Part shown: positions 39,301 to 50,692 of the stretch, in pieces
Position numbering within the stretch: position 1 is the first letter of the stretch
Layout of the letters: each line of letters opens with the position of its first letter
NCBI RefSeq assembly: GCF_950023065.1
Contig: NC_088680.1
Location: forward strand, 23,238,559 to 23,302,558
Direction of reading: 5' to 3'
Source of the DNA: Planococcus citri
Lineage: Eukaryota > Arthropoda > Insecta > Hemiptera > Pseudococcidae
DNA: 64,000 nucleotides
Notes under the pieces: model-generated
What the model was told of the DNA's origin: nothing
Database searches by the model: none
The model's input: only the letters and a program-made list of their open reading frames with translations
Program-made: the position numbers and the translations under genes

Positions 39301-40429
39301 TATCGATGCTAACCGAATCGAAAGAGTTTTTCGGTAATTTAACCATTCCAATCGGCAACGTATTGTGAATTTTATTCCAACAACTACTGTCTGAAAAAAA
39401 ATATAAAAATTGAGAAAAAAATCATCCGGTTCTTCTACCTGGTAAAATCATATCAATATATTATGTTTATTGCATATCATACAATACGATGAGATGAACC
39501 TTTGCAGTTTGCAGAAGTAAAAGCGTGTTAAAATAATCGTTCGGTTCTCGTACCATGACAATGTAATCCTTTCGATCGCATTTTCTCAGCCAAAATTTGA
39601 CATATGAATGGAAAAGTCATCACCTCATCAGATGATGATTCTCAAGTGGTTGAATCATGATTGATATATTGATAAGTTCATCTTTCCATCGTTTATTCGC
39701 CAACATTTCAATTAGAAGCGAGTTCTCGATCCCTGAAATGAAAAAAATAATAATAATATCTAATAATAAATTATCACAGGTACATACTAGTTTCAGATCT
39801 GAAAAAAAAAAAAAAAAAAAAAATACCTACCTACACAATTATTCTTATTTTATATTCTTGTGCAAAGTCAAAGAATCTAATTGTAAATGCTTTTAAGAAA
39901 ACTTATGAAAGATGATAGGTATTGTACGAGTATGTATTAGAAATATGTACCTACTGAGAGAACAAAAATGATTAACATGAAGCTGAAAAAAGAAAATTCA
40001 ACATCTGTTATTACAGTCATGATTATTCAAAATTTGAAAAAAAAAATGAAAAAGAAAGCCCAATATTTTGGAAGTTGGTTTTTGAAAAATAATTTGATGC
40101 TTATATCTTCGACAGAGTCACCGAAAGCAAAAAAAGGACCGTGATTTCAACCTACTTTTTTCCCTACATCTAAAAAATGGCCTTCATGGAGAAAAACTAT
40201 GGGCTTGGAATCAGAACGAATAATCATAACATAGCTGAATCAAAACAGTTTTTTAATTACTAACCAAATAAATTAGTTTAAAGAATGAGAGCTCATATTC
40301 AATTTCTTCCCAAAAAAGTTCGAAAAAAATGACCAAAAATGTTTTTAAAAAACGCGAGCAAAACATTTAAACGACACGTAGGTATGTAGAAAAAATTACA
40401 AAAAAAAATTATTCGAATCAAAATACAAA
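39301..40429. other. No gene seen; poly-A tract
   Basis: An A run of more than 20 bases is at about 39801-39823. The rest is A/T-rich without supportable features. Confidence 0.35.
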
Positions 40430-41170
40430 AAAATAAGCACAACTCGGTTGAATTTGCCAAAAAGTAGAACTTTTTGGCCATTTTGGACAACAAAAATGAT
40501 ACTTTCTCGTTATTTTTGTCAAAAAAAAAAATTGGACAATTCACGTTTCCCAAAAACGCAAAAAATGGGAGCAATTTTTGGAAATCAGTGAAACTTTTTG
40601 AACTTTTTTGCAAAAAACCAACAAGTTCTAGAAATTATTTTGCGTTAAAGACAGTTTGGAAATTTCGACAAAAGGCAATTTTTTTTACTGTTTTTGGCAG
40701 AAAGCAAGACTTGAACAATTTTAGCATAAGAAAGAGCCTTTTTTAAAGCAATTTTTGGGCAAAAAGAAAAACCTTTTTTGAGATGAAAGTGATATCTACT
40801 TTTGGCAATTATCAGCAAAATCGCCACACTGAAAATTTTTGTCAATTTTTAGCAAAAAGCAAGACTTTGAAAATATGAGTAAAAAACAGAACTTTTTAGT
40901 AATTTTTGAAAAACGGCAGGGATTTTTGGCAATTTTTGAAAAAATCAAAAGTTTTGACAATTTTGAAAAAAACGAGATGTTGAAATTTTTTTCAAAAAAA
41001 AAGGCAAGAAACAATTTTTAAGACAGTTTTGACAAAAAACGTGGCTCTTTTTGTTTTTTTTGTTTTTTTTTTTAGCAGAAATCTCGATTTTTCTCATTGG
41101 TAGTTTTTTTGCCATTTTTTGGCAGAAATAGTAGCTTTTGGACAACTTTTAATAATCGAGGGAAAATTTT
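40430..41170. repeat. Degenerate TTTTTGGCAATTTTTG / AAAAAGCAAGACTT array
   Basis: Units such as GGCAGAAAGCAAGACTT, AGCAAAAAGCAAGACTTTGA and GGCAATTTTTGAAAAA recur irregularly. This is the same vocabulary as at 8131-8720, so the two loci belong to one ancient minisatellite family. Confidence 0.6.
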
Positions 41171-41410
41171 AGGAAATTTTAAGGATAAATGTTTTCCTTG
41201 AATAAACTCAAAATTATTTCAAAAACTAACCTGTAAGTTGTTTTTAGTAACTTTGGTAGATTAACGAGCCCTAGGAATGAAACTGTGTGAAAAAATGGAA
41301 AAAATATTGTTTAAAATAATATTTTTTGTTTGTTTAGTTTTTGTTTTAGAATAATGTGATTTTTGTGTTATTTTTTCGCAGAAATAATATCAGGGATGGA
41401 AAGCTAGAAG

Positions 41411-42575
41411 ATGAAACTACAGCTTTAGCTTTTGGCTCTTCAAATTAATGAAACTTTCTGATGGCTATAGCTTTTAGCTTCCAAAAAACATTGGCTTTCA
41501 GCTTTTGGCTTTTAATATTTTCACACATTGCTAAAATCCAGAAAAGTGCACCACGGATAGAGTAAGTGGTAGTAAAATGGACCACCAGTAGTTTCAGTGA
41601 TATCCACTAGCGCAACCTGGTGAGAAATGACAGAAACTGGTGTTATTTGTACCTGATACTTCATTTTAGGTGACCATCACTCATTATTTCCGACTTTCGA
41701 AGTGATAAGGCAGTTTGTTTGAAATGTGTGAATTTCTCATTTTCAATAAAAAATTAAACATTTTGATTGGAATGCAGATTGTATTTTTTTAAATTTATTT
41801 CTTGCTGAATGATAACTTGAGTTAAGTAGTACATACTTTCAGCTTTATTTTCATCTATTGGATATATTTTTTTGGCTCGAGCTTTCATAATGAAATTCAT
41901 CTGTAATGTATTTGTATCTATCATACTTTGTGAGGTAGTAAAATGGACCACAACAATAATTGCTATTTTTTGATTTGATTTAGGCAATTGCGAAGTAATT
42001 TGATTCAATCTTCTTAAACTAGACATATTTACCTATCATTTAAGCCCTCGATGACCAAAAATGGCCAATTTGGTGAAAAGTAATCACAAAAATAAAAAAA
42101 GCCAAGGTGCTCTATTGTTCTACCATTTAAGTGTTTTCATGCGTTTTTAAGGTGTTTTTTACTGTGGTCCATTTTACTACCCCACAAAGTCAGACCCCCT
42201 TTTTTAATACCTTCGCCAAAATGAAAATTGCTCCACCTGTATATAAATGTGAGGTAGTTTTATTAAATATTATTAAACTAGACACATGTATCTATCATTT
42301 AAGCCCTCGATGACCAAAAATGGTCAATTTGGTGAAGAGTAATCTCAAAAAAGGCTTAGGTGGTCCATTTTACTATCACTTACTCTACTCACAAGTCACA
42401 ACAACAACAAAAAAAATTGGAAAAATGGCAAACGGCCATAATATAATTAACAAAAAACTAAAACTGAAACTAAACCAGAGAAACGTGCAAAAAAAAAAGG
42501 TAAAAAGCTGAAAGAAAGCTGAAAAACGAAGCTTTTGGCTATAGCTTTTAGCTTTCAAAAATCCCAAAAAATGTG
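41411..42575. repeat. AGCTTTAGCTTTTGGC-type repeat interrupted by an inserted element
   Basis: GGCTATAGCTTTTAGCTT(C/T)C lies on both sides, at about 41464 and 42537. Between them is the inverted-repeat element 41558-42387 plus short flanks. The arrangement fits an insertion into an older simple repeat. Confidence 0.55.
41558..42387. mobile_element. Non-autonomous transposon with 29-bp terminal inverted repeats
   Basis: The left end TAGAGTAAGTGGTAGTAAAA plus TGGACCACC is mirrored at 42359-42387 with one mismatch. GGTAGTAAAATGGACCAC recurs internally at about 41935 and its inverse at about 42163. TCATTTAAGCCCTCGATGAC is also duplicated (about 42037 and 42296). The element is 830 bp and non-coding; superfamily not assigned. 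Confidence 0.85.
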
Positions 42576-42599
42576 CAATATTAAAATGAAGATCCAATC

Positions 42600-45362
42600 C
42601 TGATGATTATGAATACCTGCTAATAAAATTTAATAAAGAATAATTCATTGATATGTATTTTTTTACAGTTTTTAATGCAAATAATGAATTTTTTCAAAAA
42701 TTTTTTTGGTAGTAGGATCCAAAAGGCAAAAAATATCATCGGGATGCCTCTGTTTTTTTTGTGTCCTTTCTTTGATATATTGACTATTTTTCTAATTTCT
42801 ATTTGTCCCTGTTATTGATTTTCAAAGCCATGAATCTCAAAAATGTTGATAATAATTTTTTCAAAAACTTTTTTTTTCATTTCAGCATTCAAGTCTATGG
42901 CACTAATCAAATAAGCCTCCTTCAGATTTGAAATAGTCTTTAGAGTTACATCAACAAATCAAAAATTCTGAGGATATCACATTTCTATTCTCTTTTTTCC
43001 CGCCAAAATTTTCAAACAAATCTGAAGGGATTCGCATTAATTGCACATCGAAATAAAAAACAGAGGTAATTGCAACATCCCCCCTTCCCTCCTCCAACCA
43101 AGTCCTTCCTAAAACAAATCCCTGTCAGAAAATTTTATCAAAGAAATAATCGATTTTTCTCACCTTCTCATACCATCTACACTACCCAAAACCTTTTGCA
43201 AAAGTAAAAGCGTAATCAATGAATTCTCACACATCCCAACTCCGGACACTTCTCATTTACCATTTCGTTAACCAGCAGAAAACCAATAATAAACATCCAC
43301 CGAGCTATTGTACCGGAACACAGCGTGCATTCTGTGACATTTATAAATACTTTTCAGTTTACCCATGAGCCTTTTCACAGTCACTGGTCAGTCTAGGAAG
43401 GAAGAGTTCTGCAACATGTTGATATGTTGAATAGCATTTAGCATTTCACCATACAGTTTAAGAGAAATTCGAATGTGGATGTATGAAAACAGGCCTAGAT
43501 ACACAAAACAGCGAACTCGTGGAGATAGAGATATACCTATAAGATATTGAATTGGTGTTTTCTTTCGTTAATTTTCTCTCTGCAGGTTATAGAATATTGC
43601 ACACGAGCTATTTCCTAATTCTGCTTTACCTCCACGAAGTAGGTAGTGGATGTTAATGGGTAAAAAAAAAATACTTCACAATACTATGTAATAAGATACA
43701 GGTGGTAGAGAAAATACCTACGAGAGGATTTTGATTACTTCCGAAAAAGATGCAACTGCAGTTATCGTAATTGAAAGTTACTTCATTTTCTGGCTTCGGG
43801 AGTAATAATTTATGAAAAAGAAAATATTGTTTTTGATGAAAAAGTTACCAATACGAATAAATTGAACTATTTCTTCTCAGAATTTTGACACGTTCATTTG
43901 GCAAAAGGAACAACTCTCCGGTGGTCTTGCCTGTTTCATCCTGTGTTTATTTTCGAGCAGGGTGCTGTCTTGAAAATATTTGGAATTTTTCAAGTTATGA
44001 AATAGGTACATAGAATTGGTAGGAGATGCAAAGGGGTACTGAGTGAGTCAAAAATTGAATTTTTTGGAAATTTGATACAGCTTGATAAAAAAAAATGTCA
44101 TGAGATGACTTTAAAAGGAGCAGAGCATGAATTTGGAAATAACTGACTCCCCTTTCGAGAGACCTGCTGGGTTTGGAAAAATGCACTCTCTGCTTGTGAA
44201 AAAACTCCTTCATTTCTGAAAAAAAAATCGAATATCTCTTTCTAGTTCTTACTTTTTGTGCGTATCGATGAAATGAATACATCAATTTTTCAGGCAAAAA
44301 TATCCATATTAAATATTTTTTTCATTTTGGAGAAAATAAAAATTTTCAAATTTTTAAATTTTTGTTGAGAATTGCTGAGTACTTTTTAAAAACCAACGGT
44401 CATTTTTGATAAAACACATTCTAGGAACTGATTTTTTTCACGCAATCTCAAATTTATCTAAATTGCTTCCTGCCCAACCAAAGACGACTTTACAATGAAA
44501 GCAAGTGTTCCAAGAACTCTCATCGATATTCCAATAGCAGAACGGCGTACTGCTGTAAACTGTAAAGCTTACTAACCATGGTATCACCAGATAACAAAAC
44601 AACACACTTTTATAATAACCATTATCAGCATGTGCGAAAGGGAAAATTTTTTATCAATACATAGACACGACTTCCAAGCAACCTAAGTACTCTTTCTTCA
44701 GTTCATAGAGAACCTATACATATGCGAGCATAATAAAAAAAAACATCTAACACACGCAAACCCAACACTTTTCCAGTACAGCTCTGTAGGTTGTAAAAGT
44801 ATACCTATACAAGTAACTTGCATCGTTTAATTACTTATTGTTGAATATTAATTTACCGAAAAATTATCCAGCATGAGGCGATGTTAATAATATTATTAGG
44901 TACTCCAGTATAGATAAGTACGTACTATTTACATCGTGTACGTACTACAAATTAATTGTATAGTATTTATTTTCTCATAAAAATGGAAATGGCATTTTTA
45001 CCTCAGCCAGGCGATGTAAAATTCTTTCGAGTGCTTTTGCTGCAGAGTGTATGTGCTTGTATACTCGAGCATAACGTGGGCAATACGATTAGGACGACGT
45101 GGACGTGGAGTATTATATGTACAGCAAAATCCATAGTAGGTAATAATTATACAAGCTCGCGTGTTGTCATAATCAAGCAGCTATTCAGTTATTCTTTCAG
45201 CAATTATACCTGCGAACAGAAATTATAACAGTCATATGGTAACTATAGTTCTAGTCAAGAATTTCGCCATTGTTATAGGTGTATCTAATGCTACATATGC
45301 ATAAAGGAGAAGCAAGCCCATGATACCGTGAGCAGAAAGTTACATATTAAATTAAAGATAGG
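42600..45362. other. No gene seen
   Basis: AT-rich, mostly non-repetitive to the eye. Open frames near 43995-44297 (-) and 44956-45228 (+) have no recognised domain and no convincing splice context. Confidence 0.35.
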
Positions 45363-45405
45363 TATAGGGTGTCCTATCAAACGTCTGCCGTAGTTTGGAT
45401 GCTTC
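45363..45405 (+). mobile_element. Terminal fragment, same family as 3100-3147
   Basis: TATAGGGTGTCCTATCAAAC followed by GTCTGCCGTAGTTT matches the reverse complement of 3113-3147 at most positions. The other end was not identified. Confidence 0.45.
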
Positions 45406-45624
45406 AAAGGAAAAGTGATTTTGAAAATTTCATTTAAAAATTCAGGCACCATCAAGGCAATGCATTCATCATTAAAAACATTTTCAAATTTTATTCAAAA
45501 ACTGATTTTTTTTCGTTGAAATTGCAGAATTTTCAACATGAAAAATTGTTTAATGTTCAGTAATTTGAAAAAACTAGAATTTGTGAGACATGTTTCACTA
45601 TTTTCATTTAAAGTTTTTCATCTA

Positions 45625-46417
45625 CGAGGGAGGTATCCTAAGTGGTAGAAAAATTTTCGAAACAAGACGACGCTGAAACTGTAAGAGCACGAAAAAATAC
45701 ATTACCAGCCAAACTTTTTGTGCTAAGGTGCATTTTTCGATTTTTGTACAATTTTTAAAAATCAAAAGCTTAAAAATGGGAGGGCGGGGATCAAAAATTT
45801 TACCAAATTGATTTAGAAAGCTAAAATTAGGTATATTTACCCTAATTTTTACTCCCTCCTCCCACCCACCCCCGCCCAAAAATTGATTTGAAACGAGTTA
45901 AACCCATTTTGAGCAGTTCTAGAATCTCCAGAAGATTTTCAAAAGTCGAAATTTTCACAAAATTTTACCAAAAAATGAAGTTGTAATTTCAACATGCTGA
46001 ATCGATTGGAGGTGATTTTAAGTCATTCCTGAAGTCTCCAGTCAGTTTTATGGCATTTTGAAATTTCCAAAATATGGCCGGAGGCACCATATGGCTTGAA
46101 ACCACCTCCAATCAACTCAGCATGTTAAAAATTGAGTATAAAGTTGATTTCAGCTCTTTAACTTCACTGGGTAAAATTTTGTAGAAATTACAATTTTAAA
46201 AATTCTACTGGAGGCTCCAGAACGCTTTGAAACCGTTTCCAATCGATTTGAGCAGTCGAAAAATTTCAGCTTTCTACGTCAATTAGTGAAATTTCGGTCT
46301 GTTTTTCCAATTTTAGCTCAATGATTTTCAAAATTCAACAAAAATCGAAAAATTCATTTTAGCACATAAAATTTTGACAGTTCTAAAATGTTTCTGTCAG
46401 TTGGGATACTTCCCTTG
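45625..46417. mobile_element. Diverged 0.8-kb member of the fold-back family
   Basis: The left end CGAGGGAGGTATCCTAAGTGG pairs with the reverse complement of 46398-46417 (CAAGGGAAGTATCCCAACTG). The interior shares the fold-back vocabulary: AAATTGA(T/C)(T/C)(T/A)AGAAAGCT, AATCGATTGGA, and a perfect CTGGAGGCTCCAG at 46208. It is much more diverged than the copies at 34.9 and 50.7 kb. Confidence 0.7.
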
Positions 46418-47102
46418 TACTTAAGAGGAAGTTCAAGTTCAGTCCATTTTTATTACGAGTTTTGTGGACCGTAAGTGACAATAATTCTACTTTTCTCAAT
46501 CCCAGAAACTAAACCAAAGGATGGCAGGGGCAGCTTGCACCCCTCGGCATTCAAAAAATTGGAAAAGTTGGTAATGTCGTCTTTTTTGGTGGAAGTTTAT
46601 CAACTTCTGGATAGCAAATAAAAACCAACTAGATGAATTGACACAATAAAGCATTCAAGTTGGCAGGAATTTCCAACTGTTTAGAACTGCTCAAAAATGT
46701 CAACTGATGACTTGAGAGGAATTTTTGAAAAATTGACTATACAAAGAACACCAAATACATATAATTTATACAACTTTGGTGACATTTTTCAAAAAAAAAA
46801 AAAAAATGGAAAATTGACAACAAAAATTGGCAATTTTTGTGATTTTAAAAGCGTTATTTACGCAAAATAGTTTACGTTTTGAAGAAAGTTTGAAAATTCA
46901 CGCAACTCAAAGAATTCGTCAAATGTTAAAGCAGCAAAATGTATATTTATATGAATTTCAAAGTTTTAAAAATTCGAAGGGTGGAAAAATTACATTCAAA
47001 AAATAATACGTAATCTTGTTCCAAATTGAAATTTCTAAAAAAAAAACTGTCATTCAGATTCAAAAAATATTAAACGCAAAATAAACTGAGGTAGGTAGTA
47101 GG
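46418..47102. other. No gene seen
   Basis: A/T-rich sequence with an A run near 46790. Nothing supportable. Confidence 0.35.
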
Positions 47103-47317
47103 TACAGGGTGCCCAGAAATATCGAGTACCCCTAAAAAAGTTTTCTACTAAAATACTTTGGTTGGTCACAGTGAATGATAATAATGATAGCACATGATTG
47201 GTTGTCGGACTGGAGAGATAACATTCCACCAATCATATGCATCTATTTCACGTTGCCAACCTATATTTTTAATGAAAAACTTTCTTAGGGGTACTCGATA
47301 TTTCTGGGCACCCTGTA
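47103..47317. mobile_element. TA-flanked MITE with CAGGGTGCCC ends
   Basis: TACAGGGTGCCCAGAAATAT then CGAGTACCCCTAA is mirrored by TTAGGGGTACTCGATATTTC then TGGGCACCCTGTA. The terminal repeats are about 35 bp, nearly perfect, and each is bordered by TA. This pattern suits a Tc1/mariner-derived MITE. The interior is AT-rich and non-coding. Confidence 0.85.
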
Positions 47318-47694
47318 TACGTAAGTAGGTCTAGGTAAGTACATAAAAAATATCGTTTCTTCAATTTTCGGAATACAAGTTTTCAACAGAACTGAAATTT
47401 CTAACAAAAAATTATTAGTTGCCAAAAAGTCTTGCTTTTTGTCAAAAATTGACAACAATTTTTTTTTCATCGAATGTTCTAAAAAATATACCCCCCTCTT
47501 CCCTCCAAAATATTGTTCAAAAAGATTTCGTTTTTTTTTTTTTTTTTTTTTTTTGTTAAAAATGGTTAAAATTTTACTCTGTTGCCATTTACCATGTCAG
47601 GATACTTTTTCAAGCTGTTTTGGTTAGTTGAGGTTTTATTTTTGGAAAAAATTGGGAGCGAGCCCTGCTCGAACCACCCACCTGCGGTAGACCA

Positions 47695-47820
47695 ACTCTC
47701 GTTTGGTGAAATTTAATAGAAATTTTAAGCACTGAAAAATCTGCTGCAGGCTTCAGTAATTTCCAAAAGGTAGCTGGGGGCTCCAAAACGACTTGAAATC
47801 TACCTGCATGCAGTCGACTT
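47695..47820. repeat. Partial fold-back family unit
   Basis: GTTTGGTGAAATTTAATAGA, AAAAATCTGCTGCAGGCTTC, and GGCTCCAAAACGACTTGAAA reproduce the order seen inside the palindromic elements. No partner arm was found, so this is a fragment. It lies about 450 bases upstream of the AAA-ATPase-like start codon. Confidence 0.65.
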
Positions 47821-48278
47821 TCTGCTGTAGTATAGCTGAAAATTTGAGTTTTCAATTTTCAAGATGAACAGTGCAGTGTTCAGTGCACGGTACCACTCAA
47901 AAAAAATCAATATTTTAAAAATGTTTATTTTTCAGGGGCGACCATGTCTTAGGTAGGTAATCCTACATGCTTCTCCCATCAGTGATATTGATAATACTGA
48001 TAACACTCTTCAAAGTTATTAGAAATTGTACATGCAATGAAATCTAATGAAATTAATCAAGTATTATCTTTTGGGAAAATCTTGATATTACCTATTGGTC
48101 ATCTACCATGATTGAACTCATCATCATACGAATATTAGAACATAATTAGAACATACTAACTTATTGCAATTTGTTGATTGTAGGTACAGTAGGTTACCTG
48201 GTATGTAGTACCTTCCACGGTAACTTTTTGATTGTTAGCATTACCTACCTATACATACTTGAGTAATTAGATAACGTG

Positions 48279-50270
48279 ATGAAACTATGTTCAACAATAT
48301 TCTTTGCATTACATTTTCCAACGACAGCAGTGAGTTTTTCAAATTACTTACACTTTTTTTTATTGGAGTAGGTAGGTAAGGTACCTATTGATCTAATTTT
48401 TTGAATCCGAAAAATATAAAAATTTAAATTACCTACTTAATATTCCCTACTGTTTTTGATGAGAATTTGTGTATTTTATGAGAAATCTGGATTTTTTTTG
48501 TGTACTTTTCCAAGTAATGCAGAGTTTATTTTAAATCTATACTAAAACATGTACAATAGGTAATCAAATTTCATTTTTTTTCAGATTTGCAACTCATTAC
48601 CTGCTCCACGACCACTTAAAAAACTCATTTCGGGAGGTGCCAGTATAACAGATGTTTTCAAGTACAACAGAATCTATGTCGATAAGACCAAATTTGCTTT
48701 CACTCTGTTAACTGCCGAAGAACACCATGTCAGCTTACTTCGACCCAGACGATTTGGGAAAAGTCTGTTTTTGGATACATTAAAGGAAATCCTTGAAGGC
48801 AATACAGAACTGTTCAAGAATTGTTATATAGGAAAAACAGAATATGGGTGGAAAAAGCATATTGTTCTAACATTCGACTTTTCCACATTCTCTTCCAAAA
48901 ATGATGGGGATTTTGACAAGTCTTTGAGGGCAGCACTCCTAAGGATGGCAAGGTTTAACGAAGTATCTATTAAAGGAGAAACTACTAATATTCTTCTTAT
49001 TGACCTCTTGGACAAATTATCAAACAAGATTGATCACACCACTACCCATGGCATCGCTGTATTGATCGATGAATATGATACACAAATTCTCAGAAACCTT
49101 GACAATCCGACGCTAGCGCAAAATATTTCAAAAGATATCGACAGTTTTTTTTATGCCCTGAAATACAATTCCAAGAGCAGTGTAATCAAGTTTACATTTG
49201 TTACAGGAGTGAGTAACTTTGCCCTTTTTTCAAGTGCCTCTAGACCTAACCATATTGCAGATATTTCGCTAGAGCCAAGATACAGTACTGCCCTAGGTTT
49301 CACAGAAGATGAAATTAAGAAGCACTTTTCAGAATATATTCGTCACATGGCCAATACCCGAAATCCAGCTGAAGACCAGAAGGTGACTGAGCATACTATA
49401 CTTCAGGAAATGCATAATTGGTACAACGGATATTTCTTCTCTAAAGATACAAATTTTGAAACCCGTATTTTCAATCCATGCTCCATAAGAGAGTATCTTG
49501 AAAATGGACGCATACAAAATACTTGGGCGACAACTGGAAGAGCTACATCCTTAACTTATGAATTTCAGAAACATTCCTTTGAAGAGGTGTTGAAGAGCTT
49601 TTACCTCACACCAAAGACTGTTGACGAAGTCACCCTCAAAAGTAGCTCCAGCATTGATAGCATAAAATTATTACCCTTATTCTACTACCACGGGTATTAC
49701 TCCATCAAGGAATATTATCCGAACCAAACCTACTGTCTTGACTTTCCAAATTTAGAAGTCAAACAGGCTTTTGAAAACGAGGTTGATCTAGCAGTAGAGG
49801 ATCGGAGAATTGAAATAAAAAACTTGAAAAGCTGTCTGGAGATATTAGATCTGAAACAATTTTTCAAAACTTTAGAGAGTATTTTTTATCACGTGCCAAG
49901 CAATCTAAATCATTACAACGCCACTGAAAAATCATTTCATAAGGCCATCCAAGTACTTCTGACATGTGCTGGTATTCCAGCAAAATCAGATTACACAGGT
50001 TTGTTAGCATCGCCAAACGTTGTGGTTGAATTGAAAAACAATGTGATCATTTTCGAACTGAACATGGCAGAAAAAGATGAGAAGGAGAAAGTTGCAGACA
50101 TTTCATTAAATCAAAGAATGAAGAAGGGATATGAGAACATTTTTTTCAATAAACAAAAAAATGTCACATTTGTAAGCATATTTTTTGATGCAGAATCATG
50201 GGATATTGGTTGGAAAGCTGAATATTATTTGGAAAGTGGAGAAAAGATTCAACCAATGACAAGTGCCTAA
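48279..50270 (+). CDS. Secreted-type AAA-ATPase-like / PD-(D/E)XK protein of bacterial origin; two exons, join(48279..48329,48585..50270)
   Basis: Exon 2 has the full architecture of the bacterial AAA-ATPase-like family (Pfam PF09820) plus a C-terminal PD-(D/E)XK nuclease-like domain (PF08011). Numbering the spliced 578-residue product: YVDK near 46-49, P-loop region LLRPRRFGKS 68-77, Walker B LIDEYD 177-182, TGVS 224-227, WYNGY 296-300, FP 404-405, and a nuclease-like fold from about 485 to 560. The frame is open back to the acceptor TTTTTTTTCAG at 48584. Before the P-loop there is no ATG in exon 2 (48771 is TTG), so the start must come from upstream. ATG 48279 opens a 17-residue exon (MKLCSTIFFALHFPTTA) that looks like a signal peptide. 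It ends exactly at a GTGAGT donor in phase 0, and exon 2 resumes in phase 0. An in-frame stop lies upstream at 48264. Two nuclease residues appear replaced (Asn495 for Asp, Asn510 for Lys). Biochemical function is unknown. Exon 2 is certain as a gene body; exon 1 is a strong inference. Confidence 0.88.
48330..48584 (+). other. Phase-0 intron of the AAA-ATPase-like gene
   Basis: The 255-bp interval starts with GTGAGT, a consensus donor, and ends with a run of eight T then CAG. An ACTAAAA sequence at 48541, about 40 bases before the acceptor, could serve as branch point. Reading through from exon 1 meets TAG at 48369, and extending exon 2 upstream meets TAA at 48561, so removal of this interval is required to join the two coding parts. 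The family is bacterial and intronless, so the intron would have been gained in the insect. Confidence 0.75.
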
Positions 50271-50692
50271 TACATCACTTATTTACAAAAAGATTATTGC
50301 TTATGTAAATGTTTAAATTTTCGAAAAGTTTCCGTCAATTTTTTTTCTGAATTAGCAAATTTTTTCATGTTATCTAAAAAAAATTTCATTTTTGGTATAT
50401 TTTCCATCTCTTGCTCACCATACGCATATTTTTATCTGTTTGAAGATTTCAATAGTCCCAAATTTTAATGTTATATGGTACTTAGTATATGATTAGAAAT
50501 TGGATGGTCACTTGCACTTTCATGAAAATCCTTTTTCCTACGAGTAAGAAATATCATATTTCATTTCTCAATTTTCAAGTTTTTGCTTTCGGTTCGCTTG
50601 AGCCAATTGTTCATTTTTTCCAAAATTAAAAATTTTACCTTGTTCATAAACTCACGAAGCGAAAAAAAAAATACCTGTAAAATTTTAATGAT
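50271..50692 (+). other. 3' flank of the AAA-ATPase-like gene
   Basis: No canonical AATAAA was found after the stop codon in this interval. ATTAAA occurs near 50626. An AATAAA lies inside the coding region near 50148. The palindromic element begins at 50693, only about 420 bases after the stop codon, so the true 3' end could lie within the element. Confidence 0.4.

Noticed and set aside
48771..48773. TTG at 48771 as start of the AAA-ATPase-like protein
   Set aside because: It would cut off the P-loop RRFGKS and the conserved YVDK region. The frame is open upstream to a splice acceptor, so a start in an upstream exon is far more likely.
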